Source: DASSFG01 sp035550375 (GTDB lineage: Bacteria > Planctomycetota > Planctomycetia > Pirellulales > JAICIG01). From it: DNA of 64,000 nucleotides. The notes under the pieces are model-generated. The model made no database searches, was not told the origin of the DNA, and was given only the letters and a program-made list of their open reading frames with translations. Position 1 is the first letter of the stretch. Each line of letters opens with the position of its first letter. Where the stretch lies: the NCBI GenBank assembly GCA_035550375.1, contig DASZPH010000129.1, positions 1-64,000 on the forward strand, written 5' to 3'. Shown here piece after piece: positions 53,501 through 60,865 of this stretch. The position numbers and the translations under genes were made by a program.

Positions 53501-55064
53501 TGATCGCCGCCAGGCGCGCCGAGCGGCGGGGCCGCAAGCGGCCGTGGATCCGGTCGCGGTGCAGATAGTTTCCCTGGCGCGCGGCTCGGCCGATTCCCTC
53601 GCTGAGCATCTCCACGACCGTATCGAACTGTTCCCGAGTCAGGTCGCGATAGGGCCATGCCTTGCGGCAGAGATCGAACAACTCGTCTTCGCCCCATTCC
53701 TCACTCGCCACGGCGGCCACAATCTGTTGAGCCAGAATGTCGAGGGGCGCCCGGGGCACTTCGATCCGGTCCAGCCGCCGCCCGCGCACGGCCCGCACCA
53801 AGGCGCAGCACTCCAGCAACTCGTCTCGCGTGAGCGGAAACAGGCGTCCGCGCGGCGTGCCGCGAATCGAGTGTCCGGCCCGCCCGACGCGCTGCAGAAA
53901 CGTGGCGATCGACCGCGGAGAACCAATCTGGCAAACCAGGTCGATGTAGCCGACGTCGATTCCCAGCTCCAGCGAGGCAGTGGCGACGATGGCCTTGAGC
54001 TGGCCCGACTGCAGCCGCCGCTCGGCGGCCAGCCGAAGTTCTTTCGAAAGGCTGCCGTGATGGCTGGCGACCGCGTCGTCGCCGAGCAGCTCGCGCAAGC
54101 GGTACGACACCCGCTCGGCCATCCGCCGCGTGTTGACGAAGATGAGCGTGCTGCGGTGGGCGAGCACGAGGGCCGCCAGCCGCTGATAGATTTCGTCCCA
54201 CGTCTCGTGCGAACAGACGGCCGACAGCTCGGTCGGCGGCACTTCGATTCCCAGATCCAGAGCGCGGAGGTGTCCGGCGTCGATAACCTGGCAGCCTGCT
54301 GGCGCATCGCCTCCCGGATTGCCGTTGGTTTCCCCCGAATTGCCATTGGTTGTCGACGCCGATTGACCGCCATTTCCGACCAGGAATCGGGCGATCTCGT
54401 CGATCGGCCGTTGCGTGGCCGACAGTCCGATACGCGTCAAAGGCTGGCCGCACAGCGCCGCCAGTCGTTCCAGCGAAAGGGCCAGGTGCGAGCCACGTTT
54501 GTCGCGGGCCAAGGCGTGGATCTCGTCCACAATGACCGTGCGCACGCTGCGGAGCAGGCCGCGTCCCTTTTCCGAGGTGAGCAGCAAATAGAGCGACTCG
54601 GGAGTGGTGACGACAATGTGGGGGGGCCGCCGCATCATGGCCTGCCGGGCCGAAGCTGGCGTATCGCCCGTGCGAACCATGACTCGCAGCCCCGGTAAGC
54701 TCTGCCCGCTGGCGCGGGCCAGGGCCGCGATTTCGGCCAGCGGCACTTCCAGGTTGCGGTGGATATCGTTGGAGAGAGCCTTAAGTGGTGAAACGTACAC
54801 CACCTCGGTTTCGTCGGCCAGCGTCCCGTGGGCGGCCTTTCGCACCAGCCGGTCGATGCAGACCAAAAAGGCCGCCAGCGTCTTGCCCGATCCGGTGGGG
54901 GCGGCAATCAGCGTATGCCGCCCTGCCACGATTTCCGGCCAGCCCGAAGCCTGGGCCTCGGTCGGTTCGCCGAACCGCTTGGCAAACCACTCCGCCGTCA
55001 GCGGATGAAACAGGGATTCCACCAAGGGGGTCGAGGAGCGGCGCGCGTGGGCTGAAGGTGTCAC
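50556..55064 (-). CDS. lhr: Lhr-type ATP-dependent helicase
   Basis: A 1502-residue large helicase-related protein, similar in length to E. coli Lhr. Domain order: RecA-like core with Walker A APTGSGKTLAAF, DEIH box (VIVDEIHALARDKRGSHLAL) and motif III GLSATQRP; a second core with QRVGRAGHS; then a winged helix and the long Lhr C-terminal region. It translocates on single-stranded DNA and unwinds RNA:DNA hybrids in the family. An Asn/Gly/Ser-rich insert (about 228-255, near 54290-54390) interrupts the core between motifs III and IV. No ATG exists near the start; GTG at 55064 gives a normal N-terminus, TTG at 55094 is an alternative. Confidence 0.92.
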   Translation of the reverse strand: MTPSAHARRSSTPLVESLFHPLTAEWFAKRFGEPTEAQASGWPEIVAGRHTLIAAPTGSGKTLAAFLVCIDRLVRKAAHGTLADETEVVYVSPLKALSNDIHRNLEVPLAEIAALARASGQSLPGLRVMVRTGDTPASARQAMMRRPPHIVVTTPESLYLLLTSEKGRGLLRSVRTVIVDEIHALARDKRGSHLALSLERLAALCGQPLTRIGLSATQRPIDEIARFLVGNGGQSASTTNGNSGETNGNPGGDAPAGCQVIDAGHLRALDLGIEVPPTELSAVCSHETWDEIYQRLAALVLAHRSTLIFVNTRRMAERVSYRLRELLGDDAVASHHGSLSKELRLAAERRLQSGQLKAIVATASLELGIDVGYIDLVCQIGSPRSIATFLQRVGRAGHSIRGTPRGRLFPLTRDELLECCALVRAVRGRRLDRIEVPRAPLDILAQQIVAAVASEEWGEDELFDLCRKAWPYRDLTREQFDTVVEMLSEGIGRAARQGNYLHRDRIHGRLRPRRSARLAAITSGGAIPETADYRVVTREDRTFVGTVNEDFAIESLKGDVFLLGNTSWRIVYVRGGEVVVEDAHAAPATVPFWLGEAPGRTLELSAEISSLREQLAASCREGASQTIEWLEAECGASRHAAEQAAAYLEAQLTAAGLVPTQKRVVFERFFDESGGMQLVIHSPYGARINRAWGLALRKRFCRSFDFELQASADDNGIVLSLGPQHSFPIEQMFKMLNRQNAEQMLVQALLAVPMFRVRWRWNATRALAVLRQRGGKKVPPPLQRFRADDLLTAVFPAQTACQENVTGDIEVPDHPLVNQTVYDCLNEAMDFGGWLDLLGEIEAGRVELVAKDTCEPSPFSHEILNANPYAFLDDAPLEERRARAVATRRSLDDDEGRDLGRLDPAAIDRVKTEAWPLVRDADELHDCLLSHAAWPAADGEAWRGWFDELVAAGRATCAVRRGAQPAGGEASPPDLWVAAERWSLVQSALPDATPQPELALPESMRGEHESAAATVELVRGQIACRGPVTVEAIEGVLGVRVEKVSAALEALEGEGAVLRGRFTLPSTAIEWCDRRLLARIHRLTLSSARERVQPVAPALFWQFLLGHQHVLAEKNLRSRFGLREAIGQLQGFQTPAGAWERDLLPSRVIDYDPAWLDELSLGGEVAWGRLQPPSADQDGRAGAGNKRPRPRVLHRAVPTAVVSRTNLEWLLPPDRSRPVQLASSDARLVLDTLSARGALFRADLASVTGLLATQLDEALGELAALGLVTADGMAALRSLVTREPHRSGRRARQTRRGAGGYSSGGRWSIFPGALARVEPPARAEHWARLLLWRYGVMFRDLLAREIAAPAWGELAAVYRRWEAQGRVRGGRFVSGVAGEQFGSPEAVEELRRLRDAPPSSNWVVISAADPLNLAGILTPGPRLAAKTRSALALMDGRVIAVQQAGQVEFLESLAPDRVAEITRALRVSAIVRRRHAAGEYAGFPTRIEIGRPVSQPIRRPRR

Positions 55065-55651
55065 ATCTGAAGGATAGAGTCGGCTGGTCGCCAATCCAAG
55101 TAGCGGGTCGTGGAATTTGTCGGCCCGCCTCGGATCCGAGCAATCTGCTTACAAATTGTGAGTTCTTCATCGAATGGGCAAAGGGCGGTGATGGCCGCGG
55201 GGCCTCGTGATCGCAGGTGGTCACGCGGAGGCTGACCTCTCTTCTTTAGACATCTAACTGGAACCTCGGGGGAGCAACCGAGGGGGCATTCCTGGGAGAA
55301 CCTCTGGCGTATCGTTTTTGCCTCCCGGCCATTTTGCCGCGTTTCGCCCGGCGTCTCTCCGACCCTCGCGTAGAGAGAAGTGAACGCGCCCCCGCCGGCC
55401 ACGGGAACCACGCACAAGTCAAACTTTGCCGGTTATGCTCGGTGCGCGGGGGGCGGGCGAAATGGAAAAACTAGAAGAGCACGATACTCCGATAGAAACC
55501 ATGCTCCAGATAAAAACGGCCTTCGCGGTTGGCCGGCCTGTCGGTACTATTTGGGTCCGGGTCCGCCTGCTGGACGGCAGATGGGCCCCACTACAGCATG
55601 TCCGACTGCCGGCAGGACGCCGGTCCATGTAAGCAACAGGAGGTTGCCACG
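55065..55651. other. Intergenic region upstream of lhr and small-protein gene
   Basis: About 590 bases with no gene I can support. It must hold the divergent promoters of lhr and the 89-residue gene. A hairpin CCTCGG/CCGAGG with an 8-base loop lies around 55263-55283. An open frame at 55462-55632 ends just before the ribosome site of the next gene but has no clear ribosome site of its own; I treat it as leader. Confidence 0.4.
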
Positions 55652-55921
55652 ATGCGTGTTCTTCCGCTTGCGCAAGAAGTCCGCCAGATCGTCCGTCAGA
55701 CGTTCGGCGACTTGGGGATCGACGACGACGCGATCGACGATCTGAACGAAACCATCCTCATCGACGCAGGCACCTATCGCGGTCGCTCGTACCAGACGGA
55801 CGGTTACTTCGCCATGTGGCTGGTCGACGCCGGCCTGGTGCAGTTCTACGACGACGACGGCAACATGGTCTGCACCGTCAACCTGTTCAACGAAACCGAG
55901 CCCCAACGGATGGCCGCCTAG
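55652..55921 (+). CDS. Small conserved-looking protein, unknown function
   Basis: 89 residues, cytoplasmic, with a strong AGGAGG at 55638-55643, eight bases from the ATG. The product is acidic: LGIDDDAIDDLNETILIDAGTYRGRSYQTDGYFAMWLVDAGLVQFYDDDGNM. The Asp-rich spacing and TDGYFAMWLVD string look conserved, but I recognise no family. It is convergent with the sigma-54 regulator, 17 bases away. Confidence 0.72.
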   Translation: MRVLPLAQEVRQIVRQTFGDLGIDDDAIDDLNETILIDAGTYRGRSYQTDGYFAMWLVDAGLVQFYDDDGNMVCTVNLFNETEPQRMAA

Positions 55922-55938
55922 GAGCCGGCGGCCACCCT

Positions 55939-57264
55939 TTACGCGATGCCGTATTTTTCCAGCAGCCGATAAAGACTGCGGCGGTTGATGCCCAGGGCGC
56001 GGGCTGCCCGCGCCTTGTTGCCTTTTTCTCGTTCCAGCACGTCGACCACGTGCGCGCGCTCGATCTCCTCGAGCTTGTCGGTCTGGCCGTTGAGGGTGTG
56101 TCTTTCCTGCGTCGGCGAGCGAATTTCGCTGGGGAGGTCCTGCCACCGCACGCGAGATCCTTCCGCAAGAATCTTGGCCCGTTCGATGATGTTGATCAGT
56201 TGCCGGATGTTGCCCGGCCAGGGGTAGGCCTCCAGCGCCTGCATCGCTTCGGGTTCGATTTCCCAGTTGGGGCCGAGAAATTTGCCGACCAGCAAGGGGA
56301 CGTCGCCGGTTCGCTTGCGCAGGGGGGGCAATTCCAGCGACATGACGTTGATGCGGTAGTAAAGGTCTTCGCGAAAACGCCCTGCCTTGACTTCTTCGGA
56401 CATGCTGCGGTTCGTGGCCGCCAACAACCGCACGTCGACGCGGCACTCCTTCAGCGAGCCGACCCGCCGGAACGAGCCGTCCTCCAGCACGCGGAGCAGC
56501 TTGGCCTGCAGCGAACCGGGCATCTCGCCGATTTCGTCGATCATCAGTGTGCCGCCGTCGGCCAGTTCAAAGAGGCCCTGCTTGGCGCTCACGGCTCCGG
56601 TGAACGACCCTTTCTCGTGGCCAAACAACTCGCTTTCCAGCAGCGTTTCTGGCAACGCGGCACAGTTGATGACAACCAGCGGCTTGTCGGCCCGCCGACT
56701 GGCACGGTGCAATGCGCGGGCGACCAGTTCTTTGCCGGTGCCGCTCTCGCCCTGAATAAGAATCGCCTTGTCGGTCGGACCGGCCCGCTCGATCAGGCGC
56801 AACACCTCCTGGATAGCCGCCGAGCGCCCCAGAATCTCTGACGATGGCTGGCTGCGCTCCAGCACCGCCTTGAGCTGCTTGTTCTCCTTGCGGAGCTGCC
56901 GCTGCTCGAACGCTTTCTGCACGACAACTTCTAGCTCCGTGAGCGGGAACGGCTTGGTCAGAAAGTCGTGCGCGCCGCGCTTCATGGCTTCGACCGCCGT
57001 TTCGATCGTCCCTTGTCCCGTGAGCATCACCACTTCACAGTCGGGACTGCCGGCCTTGAGCTTTTCCAGCAATTCCAGACCCGACAGGCCCGGCATCACC
57101 AGGTCTACGACCGCTACGTGAAACTGCCGCCGAGCCGCCAGTTCGAGCGCCGTCTCCCCGTCGGCCGCCTCTTGAATGCGGTAGCCCCGGCGAGAGAAAC
57201 GGCGTACCACGGTGGAACGATATTCCGTGTCGTCATCTACGATGAGCAAGTCGATGTTTTCCAT
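55939..57264 (-). CDS. NtrC-family sigma-54 response regulator
   Basis: A 441-residue transcription activator. Receiver domain 1-120: acidic pocket D10/D11, phosphoacceptor D54 (VVDLVMPG) and K104. AAA+ domain about 143-370: Walker A GESGTGKE (172-179), the sigma-54 contact loop GSFTGA (219-224; Ala to Ser at the second place of GAFTGA), and Walker B LMIDEIGEM. A Fis-type helix-turn-helix (about 400-441, NKARAARALGINRRSLYRLL) binds enhancers. Phosphorylation would drive ATP-dependent opening of sigma-54 promoters. No sensor kinase gene is adjacent. It is divergent from the CBS-galT genes, whose upstream region has a matching sigma-54 promoter. Confidence 0.95.
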   Translation of the reverse strand: MENIDLLIVDDDTEYRSTVVRRFSRRGYRIQEAADGETALELAARRQFHVAVVDLVMPGLSGLELLEKLKAGSPDCEVVMLTGQGTIETAVEAMKRGAHDFLTKPFPLTELEVVVQKAFEQRQLRKENKQLKAVLERSQPSSEILGRSAAIQEVLRLIERAGPTDKAILIQGESGTGKELVARALHRASRRADKPLVVINCAALPETLLESELFGHEKGSFTGAVSAKQGLFELADGGTLMIDEIGEMPGSLQAKLLRVLEDGSFRRVGSLKECRVDVRLLAATNRSMSEEVKAGRFREDLYYRINVMSLELPPLRKRTGDVPLLVGKFLGPNWEIEPEAMQALEAYPWPGNIRQLINIIERAKILAEGSRVRWQDLPSEIRSPTQERHTLNGQTDKLEEIERAHVVDVLEREKGNKARAARALGINRRSLYRLLEKYGIA

Positions 57265-57392
57265 TTTCTTGTGCTGTAGGACACGCGCTGAATGGGTTCT
57301 GAGTGGGAAAAAGCAACGCCTGTGCCGGTCTCTCGGTTCGCCGTTTGGCCTCGAAAAAAGGCGATTCTTTTAACGCCGCGGCTCGCGTCGCG

Positions 57393-57429
57393 GTGTGCGG
57401 AGGCGCGGCGAGCGTGCGTTTCCGCACAC
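57393..57429. promoter_or_regulatory. Inverted repeat, candidate enhancer site for the activator
   Basis: GTGTGCGGA at 57393-57401 and its exact reverse complement at 57421-57429, separated by 19 bases. It lies about 90-125 bases upstream of the sigma-54 promoter, the usual distance of activator sites. The link to the Fis-type regulator is inference. Confidence 0.4.
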
Positions 57430-57518
57430 ACCAATCTTACTCCCTGGCGAGGCGGACTGCCCCTTGCCGGGCGGCAAACCGCCTGAAATCGTCCTTCCCG
57501 CCGCGTGCTCGGGACATG

Positions 57519-57534
57519 CGGCACCTCACTTGCT
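57519..57534 (+). promoter_or_regulatory. Predicted sigma-54 (-24/-12) promoter
   Basis: CGGCACCTCACTTGCT matches the sigma-54 consensus (T/C)GGCAC-N5-TTGC(A/T). The invariant GG (57520-57521) and GC (57532-57533) are separated by exactly ten bases. It points at the CBS-domain gene (ATG 57590) and is next to an NtrC-type activator gene. Confidence 0.75.
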
Positions 57535-57589
57535 TCATACAAGGGTCGTCGAGCAAGTAACCGAGGAATCGCACTTTGGAGTCCATCAA

Positions 57590-58069
57590 ATGAACAGCGC
57601 CATCGAGCGACTGCTGACTCTGCGTGTATCGGATGTGATGTCGCGAAACGTGACGAGCATCGAAGCCAGCAAGACCATGCCGGAAGGAGCCACGATCCTC
57701 ACGCAGCATTTTATCTCCGGCGCGCCGGTTGTCGGCCAGCAGGGTGAGTGCGTCGGCATACTCAGCGCCACCGATTTTGTGCGCTGCATTGCGGAATCAG
57801 CCCGAGTGGAACGAGAAACTGGCGAGAAACTCAACGGCGAATCGGAAGGTCGCCATGCGTGTGCGGTCGAGGCAACCGATTCGGTCACCTCGCACATGTC
57901 GGCCCTGTTGCAAACCGTCGAGGCCAATCAGCCGTTGATGGAAGCCGCGCGGCTCATGTGCCAGAGCCATATTCACCGCCTCGTTGTACTGGACGCGCAA
58001 CACCATCCGGTCGGCATGTTAACCTCGCTCGACATCGTGGCTGCGGTTATCAACGCAGTCGAAGAATAA
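57590..58069 (+). CDS. CBS-domain pair protein
   Basis: A 159-residue stand-alone tandem CBS protein. First CBS about 12-75 (VSDVMSRNVTSIEASKTMPEGATIL; ISGAPVV; VGILSATDFVR), second about 95-155 (VTSHMSALLQTVEANQPLMEAARLM; IHRLVVLD; PVGMLTSLDIV). Such pairs bind adenine nucleotides or SAM and act as energy or nucleotide sensors. The start at 57590 matches the family; the frame upstream to 57395 is not coding-like. It is the first gene after the predicted sigma-54 promoter and precedes galT by 54 bases. Confidence 0.88.
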   Translation: MNSAIERLLTLRVSDVMSRNVTSIEASKTMPEGATILTQHFISGAPVVGQQGECVGILSATDFVRCIAESARVERETGEKLNGESEGRHACAVEATDSVTSHMSALLQTVEANQPLMEAARLMCQSHIHRLVVLDAQHHPVGMLTSLDIVAAVINAVEE

Positions 58070-58123
58070 TCGCAACGTTTCCACAAGCCAAACGCCGCAA
58101 AAGGGGCACAACAGGATCCGACG

Positions 58124-59206
58124 ATGTCCCATTTACGTTTCGATCCGGCCACGACCGATTGGGTGATCTTTGCGCCGTCGCGGGCGCTGCGGCCCCACCA
58201 GCCGCCTTCGCCGGCGCCCCTTGCCGCTGCCGCTCCGGCGCAGTGCCCGTTCTGTCCGGGCAACGAAGCCTTCACCCCGCCGGAAATTTACGCGGCCCGC
58301 GGACCGGGGCCGAACGTGCCGCGCAACTGGCGGGTGCGTGTCGTGCCCAACAAGTTCCCCGCTCTGCGGATCGAAGAAGACACGCGACGCATCGAAGAGA
58401 CTCCCGCCTTTCACTACATGGGAGGCTGCGGCGCTCATGAGGTCGTCGTCGAGTCGCCCGACCACGACGCGTTTCTCGGACAGCAGTCCGTCGAGCAGAT
58501 CGAGCTGGTGCTTCGCACGGTGCAGCTCCGCCACCAGGACCTGATGCGAGACCACCGTTTCCAGGCCATCATCGCGTTCAAGAACCACGGAACGGCGGCG
58601 GGCACATCCCTGGCCCACCCGCACTGGCAAGTCATCGCCACGCCGGTCGTCCCACGGCTGCTGCGGCAGAAGCTGGCGGTGGCCGCAGAATACTTCGACC
58701 GCACGGGAGACTGCCTGTATTGCGTGGCTTTGCGAGACGAACTCACGGCCAACAAACGGATTCTGGCGAAAAACGACGAGTACGTGGCCTTCCTGCCCTA
58801 CGCGTCGCACGTGCCCTTCGAGACATGGATCGCGCCGCTCACGAGGCAGGCCACGTTTGCCGCGGTCGACGGCGGCCTGCTGCGGCCGCTGGCCCACCTT
58901 TTGCGCGCCGTTTTGCTGAAGCTCTACACGGCGCTCGACAACCCGTGCTTCAACCTGACGATCGACAGCGTCTCACGCGGCGATGAGAGCAAGGAGTATT
59001 TCATGTGGCACATGCGCATTCTGCCGCGACTGACGACGCCTGCCGGTTTCGAGCTGGGCAGCGGCATGGCGATCAACACGGTCTTGCCGGAAGATGCCGT
59101 CAGCTTCCTATCTGAAGTCGCCACAACGGAGAACCATGCGCTGAAGAGCTTACTCGATGGCGCCGCAGCATCGGCCAGGCCCGTGCCGGCGACCGCGAGC
59201 ACCTGA
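58124..59206 (+). CDS. galT: Galactose-1-phosphate uridylyltransferase
   Basis: A 360-residue HIT-superfamily nucleotidyltransferase exchanging UMP between UDP-glucose and galactose-1-phosphate (Leloir pathway). It has a CPFC zinc pair (near 41-44), the family opening FDPATTDWVIFAPSRALRP, and NHGTAAGTSLAHPHWQ with the HPH nucleophile around 165-167. GalT-like relatives include ADP-glucose phosphorylases, so substrate certainty is moderate. Neither galK nor galE is adjacent. It is in the putative sigma-54 operon, 17 bases before the next gene. Confidence 0.87.
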   Translation: MSHLRFDPATTDWVIFAPSRALRPHQPPSPAPLAAAAPAQCPFCPGNEAFTPPEIYAARGPGPNVPRNWRVRVVPNKFPALRIEEDTRRIEETPAFHYMGGCGAHEVVVESPDHDAFLGQQSVEQIELVLRTVQLRHQDLMRDHRFQAIIAFKNHGTAAGTSLAHPHWQVIATPVVPRLLRQKLAVAAEYFDRTGDCLYCVALRDELTANKRILAKNDEYVAFLPYASHVPFETWIAPLTRQATFAAVDGGLLRPLAHLLRAVLLKLYTALDNPCFNLTIDSVSRGDESKEYFMWHMRILPRLTTPAGFELGSGMAINTVLPEDAVSFLSEVATTENHALKSLLDGAAASARPVPATAST

Positions 59207-59223
59207 CGGCAGGCGGCAAAACG

Positions 59224-59874
59224 ATGATCGTTTTTCTTGACGAAGAAAGGGCTTACCTCTACTGGGTCACGCACCATCGTGCGGGCTACGTGCTCGACTG
59301 TTTCCGCAAGCCGACGAAGAACCGGCTTATGCTCCATCGGGCCACCTGTCCGCAGATCAAGATGTGCCGCGGCAAACGGACGCACTGGACAACCGGCCGC
59401 CACGCCAAAGCCTGTTCCCTCGACGCCGATTCGCTCAAGGCCTGGGCCATGGAACAGGCGCAGGCCGAGCCCGAGTGCTGCGCCGGTTGTCTTGGCGACG
59501 CTTCCTCGGATACCCCGCCGCGACACCTCAGCCACCTCGACAAAGAAGTGCTCTCGTTTGTTCTGGAAGTGGCTATGCTGCACCTCGACGACCGCGACGC
59601 CACTTATCTGCTCACGGTCGGCAAGACGGCCAAGTGTCTGGCGAAGACGCCCGGCCAGCTCGGCGCGACCCTGCGGCGCCTCGTCGACGACGGTTTGCTC
59701 GAGCTCGTCGGCAAGGTCGGGCCCGGGAACGCCGCACCCGTCGGCTGCCGGCTGATGCCGACCGTCGCAGCCATGCGGACGCTCCCCTGTTACCAGGAGT
59801 CAAGCGACGCAGAGATCGCGAAAGAACTGTCGACCCTGACGTCAGGCTGGGACGAGCGCAGCGAGCCCCGTTAA
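59224..59874 (+). CDS. Unknown protein with winged-helix-like C-terminus
   Basis: 216 residues, cytoplasmic. Residues 1-85 carry MIVFLDEERAYLYWVTHHRAGYVLD, LHRATCPQI and AKACS, with Cys residues (CCAGC near 82-86) that could bind zinc. Residues about 105-175 resemble a winged helix (LTVGKTAKCLAKTPGQLGATLRRLVDDGLLELVGK). A DNA-binding role is plausible but unproven. It follows galT by 17 bases and is the third member of the unit. The downstream gap to 60082 (208 bases, convergent) holds nothing recognised. Confidence 0.68.
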   Translation: MIVFLDEERAYLYWVTHHRAGYVLDCFRKPTKNRLMLHRATCPQIKMCRGKRTHWTTGRHAKACSLDADSLKAWAMEQAQAEPECCAGCLGDASSDTPPRHLSHLDKEVLSFVLEVAMLHLDDRDATYLLTVGKTAKCLAKTPGQLGATLRRLVDDGLLELVGKVGPGNAAPVGCRLMPTVAAMRTLPCYQESSDAEIAKELSTLTSGWDERSEPR

Positions 59875-60082
59875 GCCATTCAAGATCGAAAGGGCGCTGG
59901 TACTGTATTGCGTTCGTGAATTGCGACTTCGAGGCGCATCCTCGTTTAACTCTAACCGGGAGCCAACGCCGACCGCGAGGCTGGAACCGCCAACCGAATT
60001 GCACTTCCGGTCCGGCATTCGGCGTCCTCCCCACGGTTAAAGTAAAACGACCGTAGCGTAGAAGGCGAAACTGGACACGGCG

Positions 60083-60640
60083 CTAATAACCAAACGGCCC
60101 TCGAAGCGCGCCTCCCATGTAGCCGCCGGTGCTCGTGGCCGGATTCAGGCGGCCGTCGAAAGAGCCGCGGTAAAATAGATCGACGCTGCCCGCGCCGTAA
60201 CCCGGTAAGCCTGGAACAGCAGGATAAGGGCCCGACTGGGGCAGATAGGCCGGACCGCCGCCGAGATCCGGAAACCGGCCGTCCATGTAGGGCCGCAGCG
60301 TTCGGGCGTCGAAGCGGGCTAAGTCGTCGTTGAGGTCGGCCATCCTTTGGTTGATGTACCAGCGATGGTATGACTTCGGGTCGTAGTCGTACCACCGGTC
60401 TCCGGTCCAGTAGGCCCAGCGTCCGCCGTCGCGATAGTACCACCAGTGACCGTTGCGAAATGAGTATCGCCACCGATTCTCGGTAGACGTCCGGGGCGGC
60501 AGATTGGACCGCTGCTGTGCCAGCCCCCCTTCGATAGCGGGCGGCTTGCGCGCGGCGTCTTGAGGCGACCCTGTCGCGGCAGCCAACGCGGAGGCAAGGA
60601 CACACCATAGACATGTCACGCCAGATGCCATTCGGATCAT
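60083..60640 (-). CDS. Secreted W/Y-rich protein (paralogue of 7083-7652)
   Basis: A 185-residue exported protein (signal MIRMASGVTCLWCVLASALAAATG). AAGGAG lies about seven bases upstream of the ATG at 60640. Residues about 54-88 repeat the aromatic block of the 7083-7652 protein: NRWRY x4 GHWWYY then RWAYWTGDRWYDYDP. The C-terminus (GGGPAYLPQSGPYPAVPGLPGYG) is Gly/Pro/Tyr-rich instead of acidic. Function unknown; a carbohydrate- or envelope-binding module is conceivable because of the exposed aromatics (inference). It is divergent from the cytochrome gene. Confidence 0.75.
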   Translation of the reverse strand: MIRMASGVTCLWCVLASALAAATGSPQDAARKPPAIEGGLAQQRSNLPPRTSTENRWRYSFRNGHWWYYRDGGRWAYWTGDRWYDYDPKSYHRWYINQRMADLNDDLARFDARTLRPYMDGRFPDLGGGPAYLPQSGPYPAVPGLPGYGAGSVDLFYRGSFDGRLNPATSTGGYMGGALRGPFGY

Positions 60641-60865
60641 AACCGGCTCCTTTCAGCGTTCGCGTGGCGATAGGTGCGCGGCGGACGCGGACCATACTTA
60701 AATTCTAGGGCAGCTTTGGCTGCAGAGAATCCGCGTCCCGGCAATCTCGCCCAACGAGGCGAGCGATTCGCGACAAACTCGAACTTTCTGGAAATTGCCA
60801 CTATACTGAGCGAATGCCCGGCAATTGGAAAAAATGCCGGGACTCTCCCAGCGGTTTGATCTGCC

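Noticed and set aside
52890..54698. A 602-codon plus-strand frame inside lhr
   Set aside because: It is antisense to helicase motifs and lacks any domain signature.
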